DNA of 64,000 nucleotides, taken from the NCBI GenBank assembly GCA_043778255.1, contig JAYWGN010000001.1, positions 70,332 to 134,331 of the forward strand. The letters run 5' to 3'. The DNA comes from JAYWGN01 sp043778255. GTDB taxonomy: Bacteria; Bacteroidota; Bacteroidia; Chitinophagales; Chitinophagaceae. Below, in pieces: positions 17,286-26,378 of the stretch (position 1 is the stretch's first letter; every line of letters begins with the position of its first letter). A model generated the notes under the pieces. The model saw nothing but the letters and a program-made list of their open reading frames with translations, searched no databases and had not been told where the DNA came from. The translations under genes were made by a program, and so were the position numbers.

Positions 17286-18502
17286 AATAATTCTTTCATT
17301 TTTTTTGCAATTGCATTCGCCATCAATGGAGGCACTGCATTGCCTATTTGTTTAAATGCTGCAGAACGAGAACCTTCAAAATAAAAATCATCAGGAAAAG
17401 ATTGTAATCTTGCAGCTTCTCTCACAGATATAGAACGACATTGATTAATATCTGGGTGAATATAATAATGGCCATCTTTAGCAATGTGTGCAACAACCGT
17501 ATGTGCTACTCCTTTACCATCAACTACTTTATATCTATCTGTAAATGAAGTTTCATTTTTGTGTGTTTTTAATTCATTTGGCAAATCAGGGTATTTCAAA
17601 CGCTCTTTGCCTTTATTCCATTTTTGAATTGCCGTTTTATAAATAGCTAAATCTCTTGTATTATGAGATCTAGAAATATGTTGTGTGACAAAATTAACAC
17701 CGTTTCTCAATTCAAATTTTTGTAAATATTCATTTTTGTTTTCAGTGTATGCTATTTTTTTAAATCCTTCACCAGGTTTTAATTTTGGCAAACCTTGAAA
17801 AGCATCATTTACAGTATATTGTTTTATTACTTTTTCAAATTTCGGAAACCCAAAATCATTTTCTTTTTTCCAACCTACAATTATTATTCTTTTTCTAGCT
17901 TGAACAACTCCATAATCAGATGCTATTAAGGTATTATTATAGACTTCATAACCTAATCGGCGGAAATATGCTTTTAAATTTTTAAAATGTTCGCCTTTAT
18001 TTGCAGTTAATAATCCAGGTACATTTTCAAAAACAAAAGCTTTTGGTTTAAACTCTTTTAAAAATCTACCATATTGTATGTAAAGTTTATTTCTTGGATC
18101 GTTTTCAATTTCCTTTTGGTATCGCCCTAATAATGAATATGCTTGACAAGGTGGGCCTCCAATTATAATGTCAACTTTTTTCCCTTTAAGTGATTTTTTT
18201 ATTTTTGAAAAAATATCTTTTATGCTGTTGTCTGTAATTTCAAAGTTTAAAACAGAATTTAAAATTTCGGATGGAATTTTTTCATACAGTTCGTCTCTTG
18301 AAATTTTGCCGAACAAATAGTCGTTATATGTTTTTGTTTTTTTGTTTTTGGTGAGATAATGAAACGCTGCCCTCGTCTTGATAGTACAACAAGCATCTTC
18401 ATTCATTTCAATATGAGAAATGGGATTGAAGTCAGCTTTTATAAATCCTTCGGACATTCCAGATGCGCCTGCAAATAAATCTATAAAGTTGTACATACTC
18501 AT
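17276..18502 (-). CDS. DNA (cytosine-5)-methyltransferase
   Basis: A 408-residue C5 methyltransferase with all major motifs in order: I (NFIDLFAGASG, 5-15), IV (GGPPCQAYS with nucleophile Cys119), VI (FVFENVPG, Glu159), VIII (QARKRIIIVG, 201-210), IX (RSISVREAARLQSFP, 356-370) and X (GNAVPP, 387-392). The target-recognition region is about residues 215-330; specificity cannot be read by eye. It transfers methyl from SAM to cytosine. The start overlaps the stop of the small HTH gene (ATGA) and the end overlaps the GHKL gene, so the operon is tightly coupled. No restriction nuclease gene is recognisable beside it. Confidence 0.95.
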   Translation of the reverse strand: MSMYNFIDLFAGASGMSEGFIKADFNPISHIEMNEDACCTIKTRAAFHYLTKNKKTKTYNDYLFGKISRDELYEKIPSEILNSVLNFEITDNSIKDIFSKIKKSLKGKKVDIIIGGPPCQAYSLLGRYQKEIENDPRNKLYIQYGRFLKEFKPKAFVFENVPGLLTANKGEHFKNLKAYFRRLGYEVYNNTLIASDYGVVQARKRIIIVGWKKENDFGFPKFEKVIKQYTVNDAFQGLPKLKPGEGFKKIAYTENKNEYLQKFELRNGVNFVTQHISRSHNTRDLAIYKTAIQKWNKGKERLKYPDLPNELKTHKNETSFTDRYKVVDGKGVAHTVVAHIAKDGHYYIHPDINQCRSISVREAARLQSFPDDFYFEGSRSAAFKQIGNAVPPLMANAIAKKMKELLCQ

Positions 18503-18744
18503 TTTACTTTTTTAAGTTTTAAATGTTTACAAACTTTTAATAAAATTTCATTAGGCTCTACATAAATATCAAGTGCAATTAGGTATAGCTCATCTACTTT
18601 AAGATTAGTGGTTAGGTTTCGACTAAGGTGACTTATCCTTGAACTGCCTGTATCCGTTTTATGAGCTATATCAACTTTCTTTATTGACTTAATTTTGAAA
18701 TATTCGTCTAATATTGTCATACTCATTGAGGAAATTTGTGTCAT
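18499..18744 (-). CDS. Small HTH protein, candidate controller of the methyltransferase operon
   Basis: An 81-residue protein from the Met at 18744 (a 96-residue form from 18789 and a shorter one from 18720 are possible). The core IKKVDIAHKTDTGSSRISHLSRN fits an XRE-type helix-turn-helix, and the tail ends in basic KHLKLKKVK. It lies first in the operon with an ATGA overlap to the methyltransferase, the usual position and size of a controller (C) protein in restriction-modification systems. I assign the HTH fold from pattern only. Confidence 0.65.
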   Translation of the reverse strand: MTQISSMSMTILDEYFKIKSIKKVDIAHKTDTGSSRISHLSRNLTTNLKVDELYLIALDIYVEPNEILLKVCKHLKLKKVK

Positions 18745-18845
18745 AAAGATATAGTATTGTTTAAAAAATAAATTAATAACTATTTTCAAAGCTTTGGTTG
18801 ATTAAAATATAATTGAAAATATATATCAATAACTTCTATTTTTTG

Positions 18846-19013
18846 TCATACTTCAACTAGCTCTTCTATTTTTTTTTCGTACTTATCTATTAACAAACCT
18901 AGCAGTTCTAGCTCATCGCCTTGGGTAGTTCCTTTCTTTGCATCAAATATTATTTCAAGCCTTAACAAGGCTTGTTCATACTCTTTCTTTGTTTTTATAA
19001 GTTTAAAGTTCAT
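18846..19013 (-). pseudogene. HigA-like antitoxin N-terminal stub
   Basis: A 55-codon frame with ATG at 19013 and TGA at 18846 whose product (FKLIKTKKEYEQAL..., GTTQGDELELLGLLIDKYE) matches the N-terminal helical region of HigA-type antitoxins (typical pattern I-K-T-E-x-D-Y, then G-T-x-x-G-D-E-L-x-x-L-x-x-L-I-x-x-Y-E). A full HigA continues into a C-terminal XRE helix-turn-helix, which is missing here, and no HigB toxin gene is visible in the 75 bp before the citrate synthase end. It is either a truncated remnant or a free-standing short protein. The reading frame stays open for 17 codons upstream without an ATG. Confidence 0.6.
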
Positions 19014-19088
19014 TAATATTGGGTTATAGTTATTTTCGTACCACTTAATTAAAAGTACAATTATTTAATCAACAAAAATACACTTTAC

Positions 19089-20414
19089 CTAATCTGCAAT
19101 ATTATCAACTTCACCAGCTATAAATTTTTTAACCCAATCGGTTGTTACACTCTTTGGTCTTTCTAATGGAAACGCCAAAGCCCTGTCCCAACACAAACTA
19201 GCTAATACACCAAGGCTACGGCTTACGCCAAATAGTACGGTATAAAATTCAAACTCCTCCATACCATAATGCAATAATAAAGCACCACTATGTGCATCTA
19301 CATTAGGCCAAGGGTTTTTTACTTTACCCAATTCGCCAAGTATGGTAGGTACAGTTTCGTATACTTTCCATACTGTATTTACCATAGGGTCGTTAGGCAT
19401 GTGTTTTTGTGCAAATACCTGTTGTGCCGTAAACCGTGGGTCAGTTTTGCGGAGTACAGCATGGCCGTAGCCAGGTACTACTTTACCTTCGGCTAGGGTT
19501 TTACGTACATAGGTTTCTATTTCTTCTTTGCTAGGGTTGTTATTACCAATAGCTTCGTTCATTTCATTAATCCACTTTACCACCTCTTGGTTAGCAAGGC
19601 CATGTAACGGACCAGCCAGGCCATTCATACCTGCTGCAAAGCTAAGGTAAGGGTCGGCTAAAGCACTGCCCACTAAGTGTGTAGCATGTGCACTTACATT
19701 GCCACCTTCATGGTCGGCATGTATAGTCATATATAATCGCATTAGTTCTTTAAAGCCTTCATCTTCAAAGCCTAACATGTGAGCAAAGTTGCCTGCCCAA
19801 TCCAACAAGCCGTTTGGTTGTATATGGTCGCCATTTTTATATTTTCTGCGGTATATATAGGCAGCTATACGGGGTAGCCTAGCTATAAGGTCCATACTAT
19901 CATCAAATACATAGCCCCAATAATCTTTTTTGCTAATGCCTTTAGCATAAGCTTTTGCAAAGTTACTTTCAGTTTGCAAAGCCATTATTGCTACCACAAA
20001 TTGAGTCATAGGGTGGCTATTTATGGGCAATGCTTCAATAGATGCAAATACATAATTGGGTACATGGCTACGCCTTTGCCATACACTACTAAGGTAATGC
20101 ACTTCTTCATCGGTTGGCAACTCGCCCAATAGCATTAGGTGAAATAAACCCTCGGGAAGCGGCTCGTTGCCATTAGGTGCTTTTGCTAACTTTTGCTGTA
20201 GTTCAGGTATGCTGTAACCTCTAAATCTTATGCCATCTTCCGAATCTAATAAGCTGGTTTCGGTTACTAAGCCAGTTATACCTCTCATACCTTGGTATAT
20301 TTGGGCTATTGTTACTTCATCTACTTTGGTGTTGCCATGTAGCTTTAGCATTTCTTTAATTTCGGCAGCTTGTGCTTCAGCTTTTGCTTTAAAAGCATTT
20401 TTAAGAATTCCCAT
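19089..20414 (-). CDS. gltA: Citrate synthase, eukaryotic (type I) form
   Basis: Condenses acetyl-CoA and oxaloacetate to citrate at the entry of the TCA cycle. A 441-residue protein of the mitochondrial-like class found in many Bacteroidota: IRFRGYSIPELQ, the catalytic His in LAGPLHGLANQE, the second His in VPGYGHAVLRK and Asp in NVDAHSGALL. I chose the Met at 20414 (MGILKNAFKAKAE) over 20441 because the shorter N-terminus is family-like and the -7 box at 20439-20446 would lie inside the longer one. It is divergent from rpsP. Confidence 0.93.
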   Translation of the reverse strand: MGILKNAFKAKAEAQAAEIKEMLKLHGNTKVDEVTIAQIYQGMRGITGLVTETSLLDSEDGIRFRGYSIPELQQKLAKAPNGNEPLPEGLFHLMLLGELPTDEEVHYLSSVWQRRSHVPNYVFASIEALPINSHPMTQFVVAIMALQTESNFAKAYAKGISKKDYWGYVFDDSMDLIARLPRIAAYIYRRKYKNGDHIQPNGLLDWAGNFAHMLGFEDEGFKELMRLYMTIHADHEGGNVSAHATHLVGSALADPYLSFAAGMNGLAGPLHGLANQEVVKWINEMNEAIGNNNPSKEEIETYVRKTLAEGKVVPGYGHAVLRKTDPRFTAQQVFAQKHMPNDPMVNTVWKVYETVPTILGELGKVKNPWPNVDAHSGALLLHYGMEEFEFYTVLFGVSRSLGVLASLCWDRALAFPLERPKSVTTDWVKKFIAGEVDNIAD

Positions 20415-20438
20415 AATCGTTATTGGTTTTGTATTATT

Positions 20439-20446
20439 CAAAATTA
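20439..20446 (-). promoter_or_regulatory. -7 box of citrate synthase
   Basis: The minus strand reads TAATTTTG (TAnnTTTG), 24 nt before the ATG at 20414; it supports the shorter start. Confidence 0.5.
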
Positions 20447-20510
20447 GTTAATTACATTTTATTAAACTAAAATAGGATGCTTAAAGTTTCAAAATAAATA
20501 ACACAAATGC

Positions 20511-20526
20511 ATCCGCCTTGGCGGAT
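20511..20526. repeat. GC-rich perfect hairpin ATCCGCC-TT-GGCGGAT
   Basis: A 7-bp perfect inverted repeat around TT in an otherwise A+T-rich divergent intergenic region between citrate synthase and rpsP. Role unknown; there is no T-run, so it is not a typical terminator. Confidence 0.7.
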
Positions 20527-20647
20527 AAATACAAGTAAAAATTACAACCGTAATAAAAAGTAACTAAAGCTTACTCCAATTTGTTAAATATGTGTAATAT
20601 TTCTGTAAATATGTTGCATAATGTTAGTATGTTTTCAAAATATGTTG

Positions 20648-20655
20648 TAAGTTTG
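20648..20655 (+). promoter_or_regulatory. -7 box of rpsP
   Basis: TAAGTTTG (TAnnTTTG), 57 nt before the rpsP ATG. The leader that follows holds a small hairpin (CCTCAA / TTGAGG at 20661-20674). Confidence 0.45.
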
Positions 20656-20712
20656 CAATCCCTCAATTTTGAGGAATTAACCATTATTAATTAACAATTT
20701 AAAGCTATTTTT

Positions 20713-21243
20713 ATGGCAGTTAAAATTAGATTACAAAGACACGGGTCTAAAAAAAGACCATTTTATTTTATCGTAATTGCAGATGCAAGAGCACCAAGAG
20801 ACGGTAAATTTATTCAGAAATTAGGAAGCTACAACCCACTTACTGTACCAGCAACCATACAGCTTGACCGTCAAAAAGCCTTGGATTGGTTACAAAAAGG
20901 TGCACAACCAACTGACACAGTAAAGCGAATACTATCGTTCAAAGGTGTGTTGTACCTTAAGCACTTATTGCGAGGTGTAAAAATGGGCATTTTTAACGAC
21001 GAAGCAGCAATGCAAAAGTTTGAAGAGTGGACCAAAGAGCATGACACCAAAGTACTAACACGTACCGACAATTACAAAAAAGAAAAACGTGATAGTATGC
21101 CTAAGCCTATTATTAAAAAAATAGAGCCAAAGGTAGAACCAGTAGCCGAAGCAGTAACAGCCGAAGCACCAGTAGAAACTGAAGTAGTAGCCCCAGCAGC
21201 CGAAGCTCCAGCAGCCGATGCAGCTGAAACTACAGCAGAATAA
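20713..21243 (+). CDS. rpsP: 30S ribosomal protein S16 with extended C-terminal tail
   Basis: Ribosomal protein S16. The N-terminal ~80 residues are canonical: AVKIRLQRHGSKKRPFYFIVIADARAPRDGKFIQKLGSYNP, read as separate conserved pieces at residues 2-42, then DWLQKGAQPTDTVKRIL. After about residue 110 comes a 65-residue Pro/Ala/Glu/Val-rich low-complexity tail, as in other Bacteroidota S16 proteins, giving 176 aa instead of the 80-90 of E. coli. It stands alone here, without the rimM/trmD/rplS genes usual elsewhere, and ends at a strong terminator. Confidence 0.95.
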   Translation: MAVKIRLQRHGSKKRPFYFIVIADARAPRDGKFIQKLGSYNPLTVPATIQLDRQKALDWLQKGAQPTDTVKRILSFKGVLYLKHLLRGVKMGIFNDEAAMQKFEEWTKEHDTKVLTRTDNYKKEKRDSMPKPIIKKIEPKVEPVAEAVTAEAPVETEVVAPAAEAPAADAAETTAE

Positions 21244-21270
21244 TTATAACTATTATTTTTACGAAAGTAT

Positions 21271-21305
21271 ATTAATAAAGCCTCCAAATTGGAGGCTTTA
21301 TTAAT
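21271..21305 (+). terminator. Strong terminator after rpsP
   Basis: A perfect 15-bp stem (ATTAATAAAGCCTCC / GGAGGCTTTATTAAT) with loop AAATT, 28 bp after the rpsP stop. Confidence 0.9.
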
Positions 21306-21377
21306 GTATAATAGTTAGGTAAATTTGGAAGCTTTACTTACACTAATATAATTGCATTGGTGTTAAAGTAAATGTTT

Positions 21378-21385
21378 TATTTTTG
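21378..21385 (+). promoter_or_regulatory. -7 box of the aminotransferase gene
   Basis: TATTTTTG (TAnnTTTG), 20 nt before the ATG at 21406. It supports that ATG over the upstream TTG at 21397. Confidence 0.5.
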
Positions 21386-21405
21386 CAAATAATAAATTGA
21401 ACACA

Positions 21406-22665
21406 ATGGTATTATCGCAGCTTGCCCATACGCTTATAGGTTCCGAAATTGTAAAATTAGGCGGAGAAATTAAAGAAAAAATTAAGCAAGGAGAACATAT
21501 TTATAACTTTACAGTAGGCGATTTTGACCCATCAATATTTCCTATACCCAAAGGCTTAGAAACTGCAATAGTGGAGGCTTACCACCAACGCTATACTAAC
21601 TACCCATTAGCCGAAGGCATAATAGAATTAAGAGAAGCCATAGCACAATTTTTAGTAGCGTTTCAAGGGTTGCAGTATAACACTAACGAAATATTAGTAG
21701 CGAGTGGTGGACGGCCATTAATATATGCCCTGTTTAGAACCATAGCCGACAAAGCCGATAAAATAATATATGCCGTACCAAGTTGGAATAACAACCACTA
21801 CACCCACTTTGTGGAGGGCGAACATATAATTATAAATGCTACCGAAGCTAATAACTTTATGCCAACAGCAGCCGATATAGCACCACATATAAAAGGTGCA
21901 GTGTTATTGGCCTTATGCTCACCACAAAACCCCACCGGCACTACATTTGCCAAAGCTGCCTTAGCGGATATATGTGCAATGGTAGTAGCCGAAAATGAAC
22001 AAAGAGGCGAAAACGAAAAAAAGCTCTACGTAATGTTTGACCAAATGTATAGCCACCTTACCTATAGCGATATACACCACTACGACCCTGTAAGCCTTAA
22101 CTCAAGTATGAAGCCATACACTATATATATTGATGCTATAAGCAAAGTATTTGCAGCTACTGGTGTAAGGGTAGGTTGGAGCATGGGGCCTACCGAAATA
22201 ATAGCCAAAATGAAAGCAATACTTACCCATGTAGGGGCTTGGGCACCTATGGCAGAGCAGAAAGCTACGGCTGTGTTTTTATCACAAACTGAAGTTATAA
22301 AAACATACTTACAGGCATTTAAAAATGAATTAGGCTTTAGGTTAGATGCCATATATAATGGTATAAAAGCTTTACAGCAAAAAGGCTATAATGTAAATGC
22401 AATAGCACCCGAAGCTGCAATATACCTCACTATTAAAATTGATTTGGTTGGCTCTATAACTAATAATGGTAATACTTTGGCTAACCAAACCGATGTTACA
22501 AGTTACTTATTAAGCGAAGCTAAATTAGCCCTCGTACCATTTTATGCATTTGGTGCAGCCGCTAATTCGCCTTGGTATAGGCTTAGTGTAGGTACTTGCA
22601 AAAAAGAAGATATTGTACCAATGTTGCTACAATTAGAAAATGCTTTGGCAAGTTTGAAAAAATAA
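21406..22665 (+). CDS. Pyridoxal-phosphate-dependent aminotransferase (class I/II)
   Basis: A 419-residue fold-type I aminotransferase. It shows the N-terminal cap (FTVGDFDPSIFPIPKG), the dimer-interface Tyr region (RYTNYPLAEGIIELREAIA), cofactor-binding ALCSPQNPTGT (Asn of NPTG) and the Schiff-base Lys in ISKVFAATGVRVGW. It is close to the aspartate/aromatic aminotransferase group, but the amino-donor specificity cannot be read. ATG at 21406 is chosen over the in-frame TTG three codons earlier. Monocistronic: a terminator lies upstream and a convergent regulator gene downstream. Confidence 0.9.
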   Translation: MVLSQLAHTLIGSEIVKLGGEIKEKIKQGEHIYNFTVGDFDPSIFPIPKGLETAIVEAYHQRYTNYPLAEGIIELREAIAQFLVAFQGLQYNTNEILVASGGRPLIYALFRTIADKADKIIYAVPSWNNNHYTHFVEGEHIIINATEANNFMPTAADIAPHIKGAVLLALCSPQNPTGTTFAKAALADICAMVVAENEQRGENEKKLYVMFDQMYSHLTYSDIHHYDPVSLNSSMKPYTIYIDAISKVFAATGVRVGWSMGPTEIIAKMKAILTHVGAWAPMAEQKATAVFLSQTEVIKTYLQAFKNELGFRLDAIYNGIKALQQKGYNVNAIAPEAAIYLTIKIDLVGSITNNGNTLANQTDVTSYLLSEAKLALVPFYAFGAAANSPWYRLSVGTCKKEDIVPMLLQLENALASLKK

Positions 22666-22688
22666 AATTAAGTATAAATCCATTATTT

Positions 22689-23321
22689 TTACCTGTTATT
22701 CATCAACTTTATTATAGCTTCTGCATTGGACTGTACGTTTAGTTTTCTGTATATTTTTTGTATTTGGCTACGTACTGTTTCTACACCTTTATCAAGTTCG
22801 GTGGCTATCATTTTGTAGCTATAGCCTTTAGCAAGCCATTCTAGCACTTCTTTTTCTTTAGCCGATAGGCTATTAAGTTCATCATAAGCTAAAGCGGTTC
22901 GTTTAGGAAAATATTTTAATATTTTACCCGCTATACTTGGTGTGAGTGGTGCTCCACCATTTATTACTTCTAGTATGGCTTCTTTTATTTTAGCAGCTGT
23001 GCTGCTTTTTAATACGTACCCATTTGCCCCAAGGCAAATGGCATTAAGCACCCTATCATTATCTTCAAATACGGTTAGTATAAGCACTTTACTATCGGGG
23101 TATTTTTCTTTTAATGCTTTTAACCCTTCTAATCCATTTACCTCGGGCATATCAATATCTGAAATTATTATATCGGGTTGCAACTGTTCATATAACCGTA
23201 CTATTTGCTTTGCATTGTCATACACACCAACTACTGTAAATGCCTCATGCATATCCAAAAATGCTTTTAAGTTTTCTTGCATCAAATAATTATCTTCTAA
23301 CAACAAAATTTTATAAGGCAT
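22689..23321 (-). CDS. LuxR/NarL-type response regulator
   Basis: A 210-residue two-component response regulator. Receiver: acidic pocket LLLEDN, phospho-acceptor Asp55 (IIISDIDMPE), Thr in LILTVF and Lys in GYVLKSS. The C-terminal GerE-type helix-turn-helix is about residues 148-205 (LSAKEKEVLEWLAKGYSYKMIATEL...VETVRSQIQKIYRKLNV). It lies 10 bp downstream of the sensor kinase gene in the same direction and is almost certainly its partner. Confidence 0.95.
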   Translation of the reverse strand: MPYKILLLEDNYLMQENLKAFLDMHEAFTVVGVYDNAKQIVRLYEQLQPDIIISDIDMPEVNGLEGLKALKEKYPDSKVLILTVFEDNDRVLNAICLGANGYVLKSSTAAKIKEAILEVINGGAPLTPSIAGKILKYFPKRTALAYDELNSLSAKEKEVLEWLAKGYSYKMIATELDKGVETVRSQIQKIYRKLNVQSNAEAIIKLMNNR

Positions 23322-23331
23322 AATGTTTTTT

Positions 23332-26280
23332 TTATAGTGGTAGGTTTATAGTCCACTGTGTACCAATTGTATTGTGCAATATAACAGCGCCTTTTAATTG
23401 CTGTACTCGGTTACGTATGTTTTTTAAGCCATTACCTTTGTTAATGGTAGCTTCGTTAAAGCCAATACCATTGTCATTTGCTGCAATTGTAAGTGTATTT
23501 TTAGTAGCATGTATGGTTAACAAAAATTTTGTTGCTTTACTATACTTTGCACAGTTACTAATAATCTCTTTACCTATCAAATAAATATCTTTTCGCCATT
23601 GCATGGGTAGTTTTTGTTGGCTATTTTTTATTATTAATTTAAGTTCGTAAGTTATGCCTAAGTCTTCAAACACATTGCTACAAAACAATCGTAGCCTATC
23701 AACCAATTGTTCCAAGCTATCATTATCGGGGTTGGCACTCCATACTATATCACTCATACTTTGTACCATGCCTCTACTTATTACCTCCATTTTTTTGGCT
23801 AATTCCTTTGCTTCAGTTGGTTTATTTTCTATTTTATTTTGTAGCACTACATTCATTAGTGTAAGGTTACTTATGGTAGTGCCTACATCGTCATGCAAAT
23901 CTTTACTTATGCTGCTTCTGGTTTTTTCAATTGCAATTATTTTATTAATTTTTTGGCGGTACAGCCAATATAATATACTAGCCATTGCAATAGTACAAAG
24001 TATATAAAACAACCAATGTTTATAAAATGGTTTTTTTATTGTAATACTAAATGTGGCATCAGTTACCGACCATAAGCCATTAGCGTTTTTAGCACGTACT
24101 CTAAAGGTGTAGTTGCCAGGTGGTAATTGGTTGTAATTTACCGTATAGTTATTGCTTGGCATACTCCAATCGGCATCCACACCATCTAATTTATATTGGT
24201 ACTCAGTTTGTGTTTCGTTAATAAATGTAGGGCAAGTAAATTCAAAGTTAAAATTGTTTTCAAAGTATTGAAATACTCCTTTAGTTGCTAAGCTATCTAC
24301 ATTAAGCATATTGCTATTGCAACTAATTTTGCTAATATATACGTTAGGTAGTATTTTTATTATTGTGTTATTAATGGGTACAGTACTTAACCCTCCACTT
24401 GAGCCAATGTGTAGTAATCCTTTGTATTCTTTTAGCAAATAAATATAATTTCCTAAGGTGTTGTTTTTGTACAACCCTTTATATACGGTATAGTAGCTGC
24501 CTTTGCTGCACTCAATTTTATCGATGCCTTTATTGCTGCCCAACCAAATATTGCCATCACTATCTTTAGTAATGCAGGTTAGTAGTGTACTCGATATTTC
24601 AGGTTCTGTATATTCTTTTTGTAGAGAGTAGGCATTATTTTTTTTGGTAAAATATAAAAGCCCTTTGTTGCCAGTAGCTAACCATATTGCATTATTAATA
24701 TCTATTACTGCATTAACACAATAGGTATTTGTAAGTTCTTTTAAGGGTAAATACTGCTTTAACGTTACAGTAATTTTGTTATTAGTAATTAAAAAGTTTA
24801 TACAATACAACCCATTATAATTGCTAAATAGTATGGCCTCATTTGGCATACTTCCTGCACTTATGGTAGCATATGTTATGTTGATTAATGTTGTTGGCAC
24901 TTCAATAGGAGCTACTATACCGTTAGTTAAACTTACCAAATTGCCTTGCTTAGTAAGCATACAAGCTATACCATTGGGTAGAGTAATTATATTTTCCAAA
25001 TTAAGCAACTCTTCATTTTGTGAGCCTAACACTATATTTTTTTGTACTGTTATAACATTGTTTGCATAGGTACATTGTTTGGTATATTTATTTTGAATAG
25101 CAACAAATGGATCATAATCATTTAACAATAAAGTATTATAAGATGTACCTAGCTCTTGATTACGAAAAATAATATTTTTAGTAGTTACAGTGCTTATTTT
25201 TTCGTTGGCTAAGCCATATAAATTAATATTGTTAGAAAACAAAAATGTTTCGTTAAATCCAACACCACTTTTTACTTGAGGGGCGCCTTTGGGCATGGTT
25301 AATACATAATTTTTTATACTCAAATTACTGTATCTATACAATCCATTTTCGGTAGCTAACCATAAGTTTTCTTCTCTATCTACAAAAATATCCCAAAATA
25401 CTACATCGGGTAACAGTGGTTTTTCTAACTTTTTTATTTGCTTTAATGCTTTGTTGTATAGCAATAAACCATCGGGGTAATTTGAGATGGCAATATCGCC
25501 ATTTGCAAATGTACCAACAGCTGTAATTTCATGCTCTTGCTTTGCAAATTGTATGGGGGCAATAGTTTGTATATTACTCAAACTAGCAGCAGGTATATAA
25601 TACATAGCACTATCACTACTAATTATTAAGTTGTGGTTTACATCTTGCTTTAATACATTTATATATTTATTATTAAAAAATGGAATTGAAATTGGCTTAT
25701 TAAAATCACCCTTTTCATATACTACAAAGCCTTTGTATGTACCTACCCATATATTTTTAAATACATCTTGAAAAATTAAAAAAATATACATTTCTGGAAC
25801 CCGATAACGTGGAGGTAATGCAATTATTTGTACTTTGTTTTTGGTAACTAATTGTATGTTATAACCTGCAACATTAGCTGTAAGGTAGCTACTATCGTTA
25901 ATTTGTAACGAACACATAAAATGCCTTGGTGTATCATTTTTAGGATATATAAATTCTAACGCATTGCCCATAGCCTTAGCTACACCTTGGTCGGTAGCAC
26001 CCATTATACAAGCACCTTTGTATGTAGTAATGGAGTTGTTATGTGCAAAATAATACTGTTTTCTATTGCCTTTAAAAAAGTTAAATTTTCTTCCATCGTA
26101 ATTACAAATACCATTATCGGTGGTAACCCAAATATACCCCATACTATCTTGCACTACATTTCCACAGCGGTTATTAATAAGCCCATCATTAGTAGTAAAG
26201 TTGCGGTATGGGCTGCCTTGGCCATAAGTATTTACAGCTATTAACACGCCTATAATAAATGTAAACCATTTTAAAAGCAT
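23332..26280 (-). CDS. Beta-propeller sensor histidine kinase (reg_prop / Y_Y_Y / HisKA_3)
   Basis: A 982-residue membrane sensor kinase. Signal peptide (MLLKWFTFIIGVLIAVNTYGQ), then a large periplasmic two-component-regulator propeller (repeats such as GYIWVTTDNGICNYDG, NLWLATENGLYRYS, NIWLGSNKGIDKI), a Y_Y_Y domain near 690-755 (YQYKLDGVDADWS...YRVRAKN-type), one transmembrane helix (about 760-780), a HisKA_3 dimerisation helix with SKDLHDDVGTTISN (phospho-acceptor His) and a HATPase (ANDNGIGFN, NGLKNIRNR). It has no fused receiver. The cue is unknown; in Bacteroidota such propellers often sense glycans. The partner regulator follows directly. It is divergent from the exported-protein cluster, a possible target. 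Confidence 0.93.
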   Translation of the reverse strand: MLLKWFTFIIGVLIAVNTYGQGSPYRNFTTNDGLINNRCGNVVQDSMGYIWVTTDNGICNYDGRKFNFFKGNRKQYYFAHNNSITTYKGACIMGATDQGVAKAMGNALEFIYPKNDTPRHFMCSLQINDSSYLTANVAGYNIQLVTKNKVQIIALPPRYRVPEMYIFLIFQDVFKNIWVGTYKGFVVYEKGDFNKPISIPFFNNKYINVLKQDVNHNLIISSDSAMYYIPAASLSNIQTIAPIQFAKQEHEITAVGTFANGDIAISNYPDGLLLYNKALKQIKKLEKPLLPDVVFWDIFVDREENLWLATENGLYRYSNLSIKNYVLTMPKGAPQVKSGVGFNETFLFSNNINLYGLANEKISTVTTKNIIFRNQELGTSYNTLLLNDYDPFVAIQNKYTKQCTYANNVITVQKNIVLGSQNEELLNLENIITLPNGIACMLTKQGNLVSLTNGIVAPIEVPTTLINITYATISAGSMPNEAILFSNYNGLYCINFLITNNKITVTLKQYLPLKELTNTYCVNAVIDINNAIWLATGNKGLLYFTKKNNAYSLQKEYTEPEISSTLLTCITKDSDGNIWLGSNKGIDKIECSKGSYYTVYKGLYKNNTLGNYIYLLKEYKGLLHIGSSGGLSTVPINNTIIKILPNVYISKISCNSNMLNVDSLATKGVFQYFENNFNFEFTCPTFINETQTEYQYKLDGVDADWSMPSNNYTVNYNQLPPGNYTFRVRAKNANGLWSVTDATFSITIKKPFYKHWLFYILCTIAMASILYWLYRQKINKIIAIEKTRSSISKDLHDDVGTTISNLTLMNVVLQNKIENKPTEAKELAKKMEVISRGMVQSMSDIVWSANPDNDSLEQLVDRLRLFCSNVFEDLGITYELKLIIKNSQQKLPMQWRKDIYLIGKEIISNCAKYSKATKFLLTIHATKNTLTIAANDNGIGFNEATINKGNGLKNIRNRVQQLKGAVILHNTIGTQWTINLPL

Positions 26281-26378
26281 TTTGCAAAATACAACTAAAA
26301 AATAAAGTAGCGTAACACTAATTGGTGATTACTAATTTGAATGCCCTTAGCCATATTTGCATAACAAAATATTGAATT

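Noticed and set aside
13734..18744. Ordinary type II restriction-modification system
   Set aside because: The methyltransferase is canonical, but I could find no PD-(D/E)XK, HNH, GIY-YIG or PLD nuclease motif in the companion proteins.
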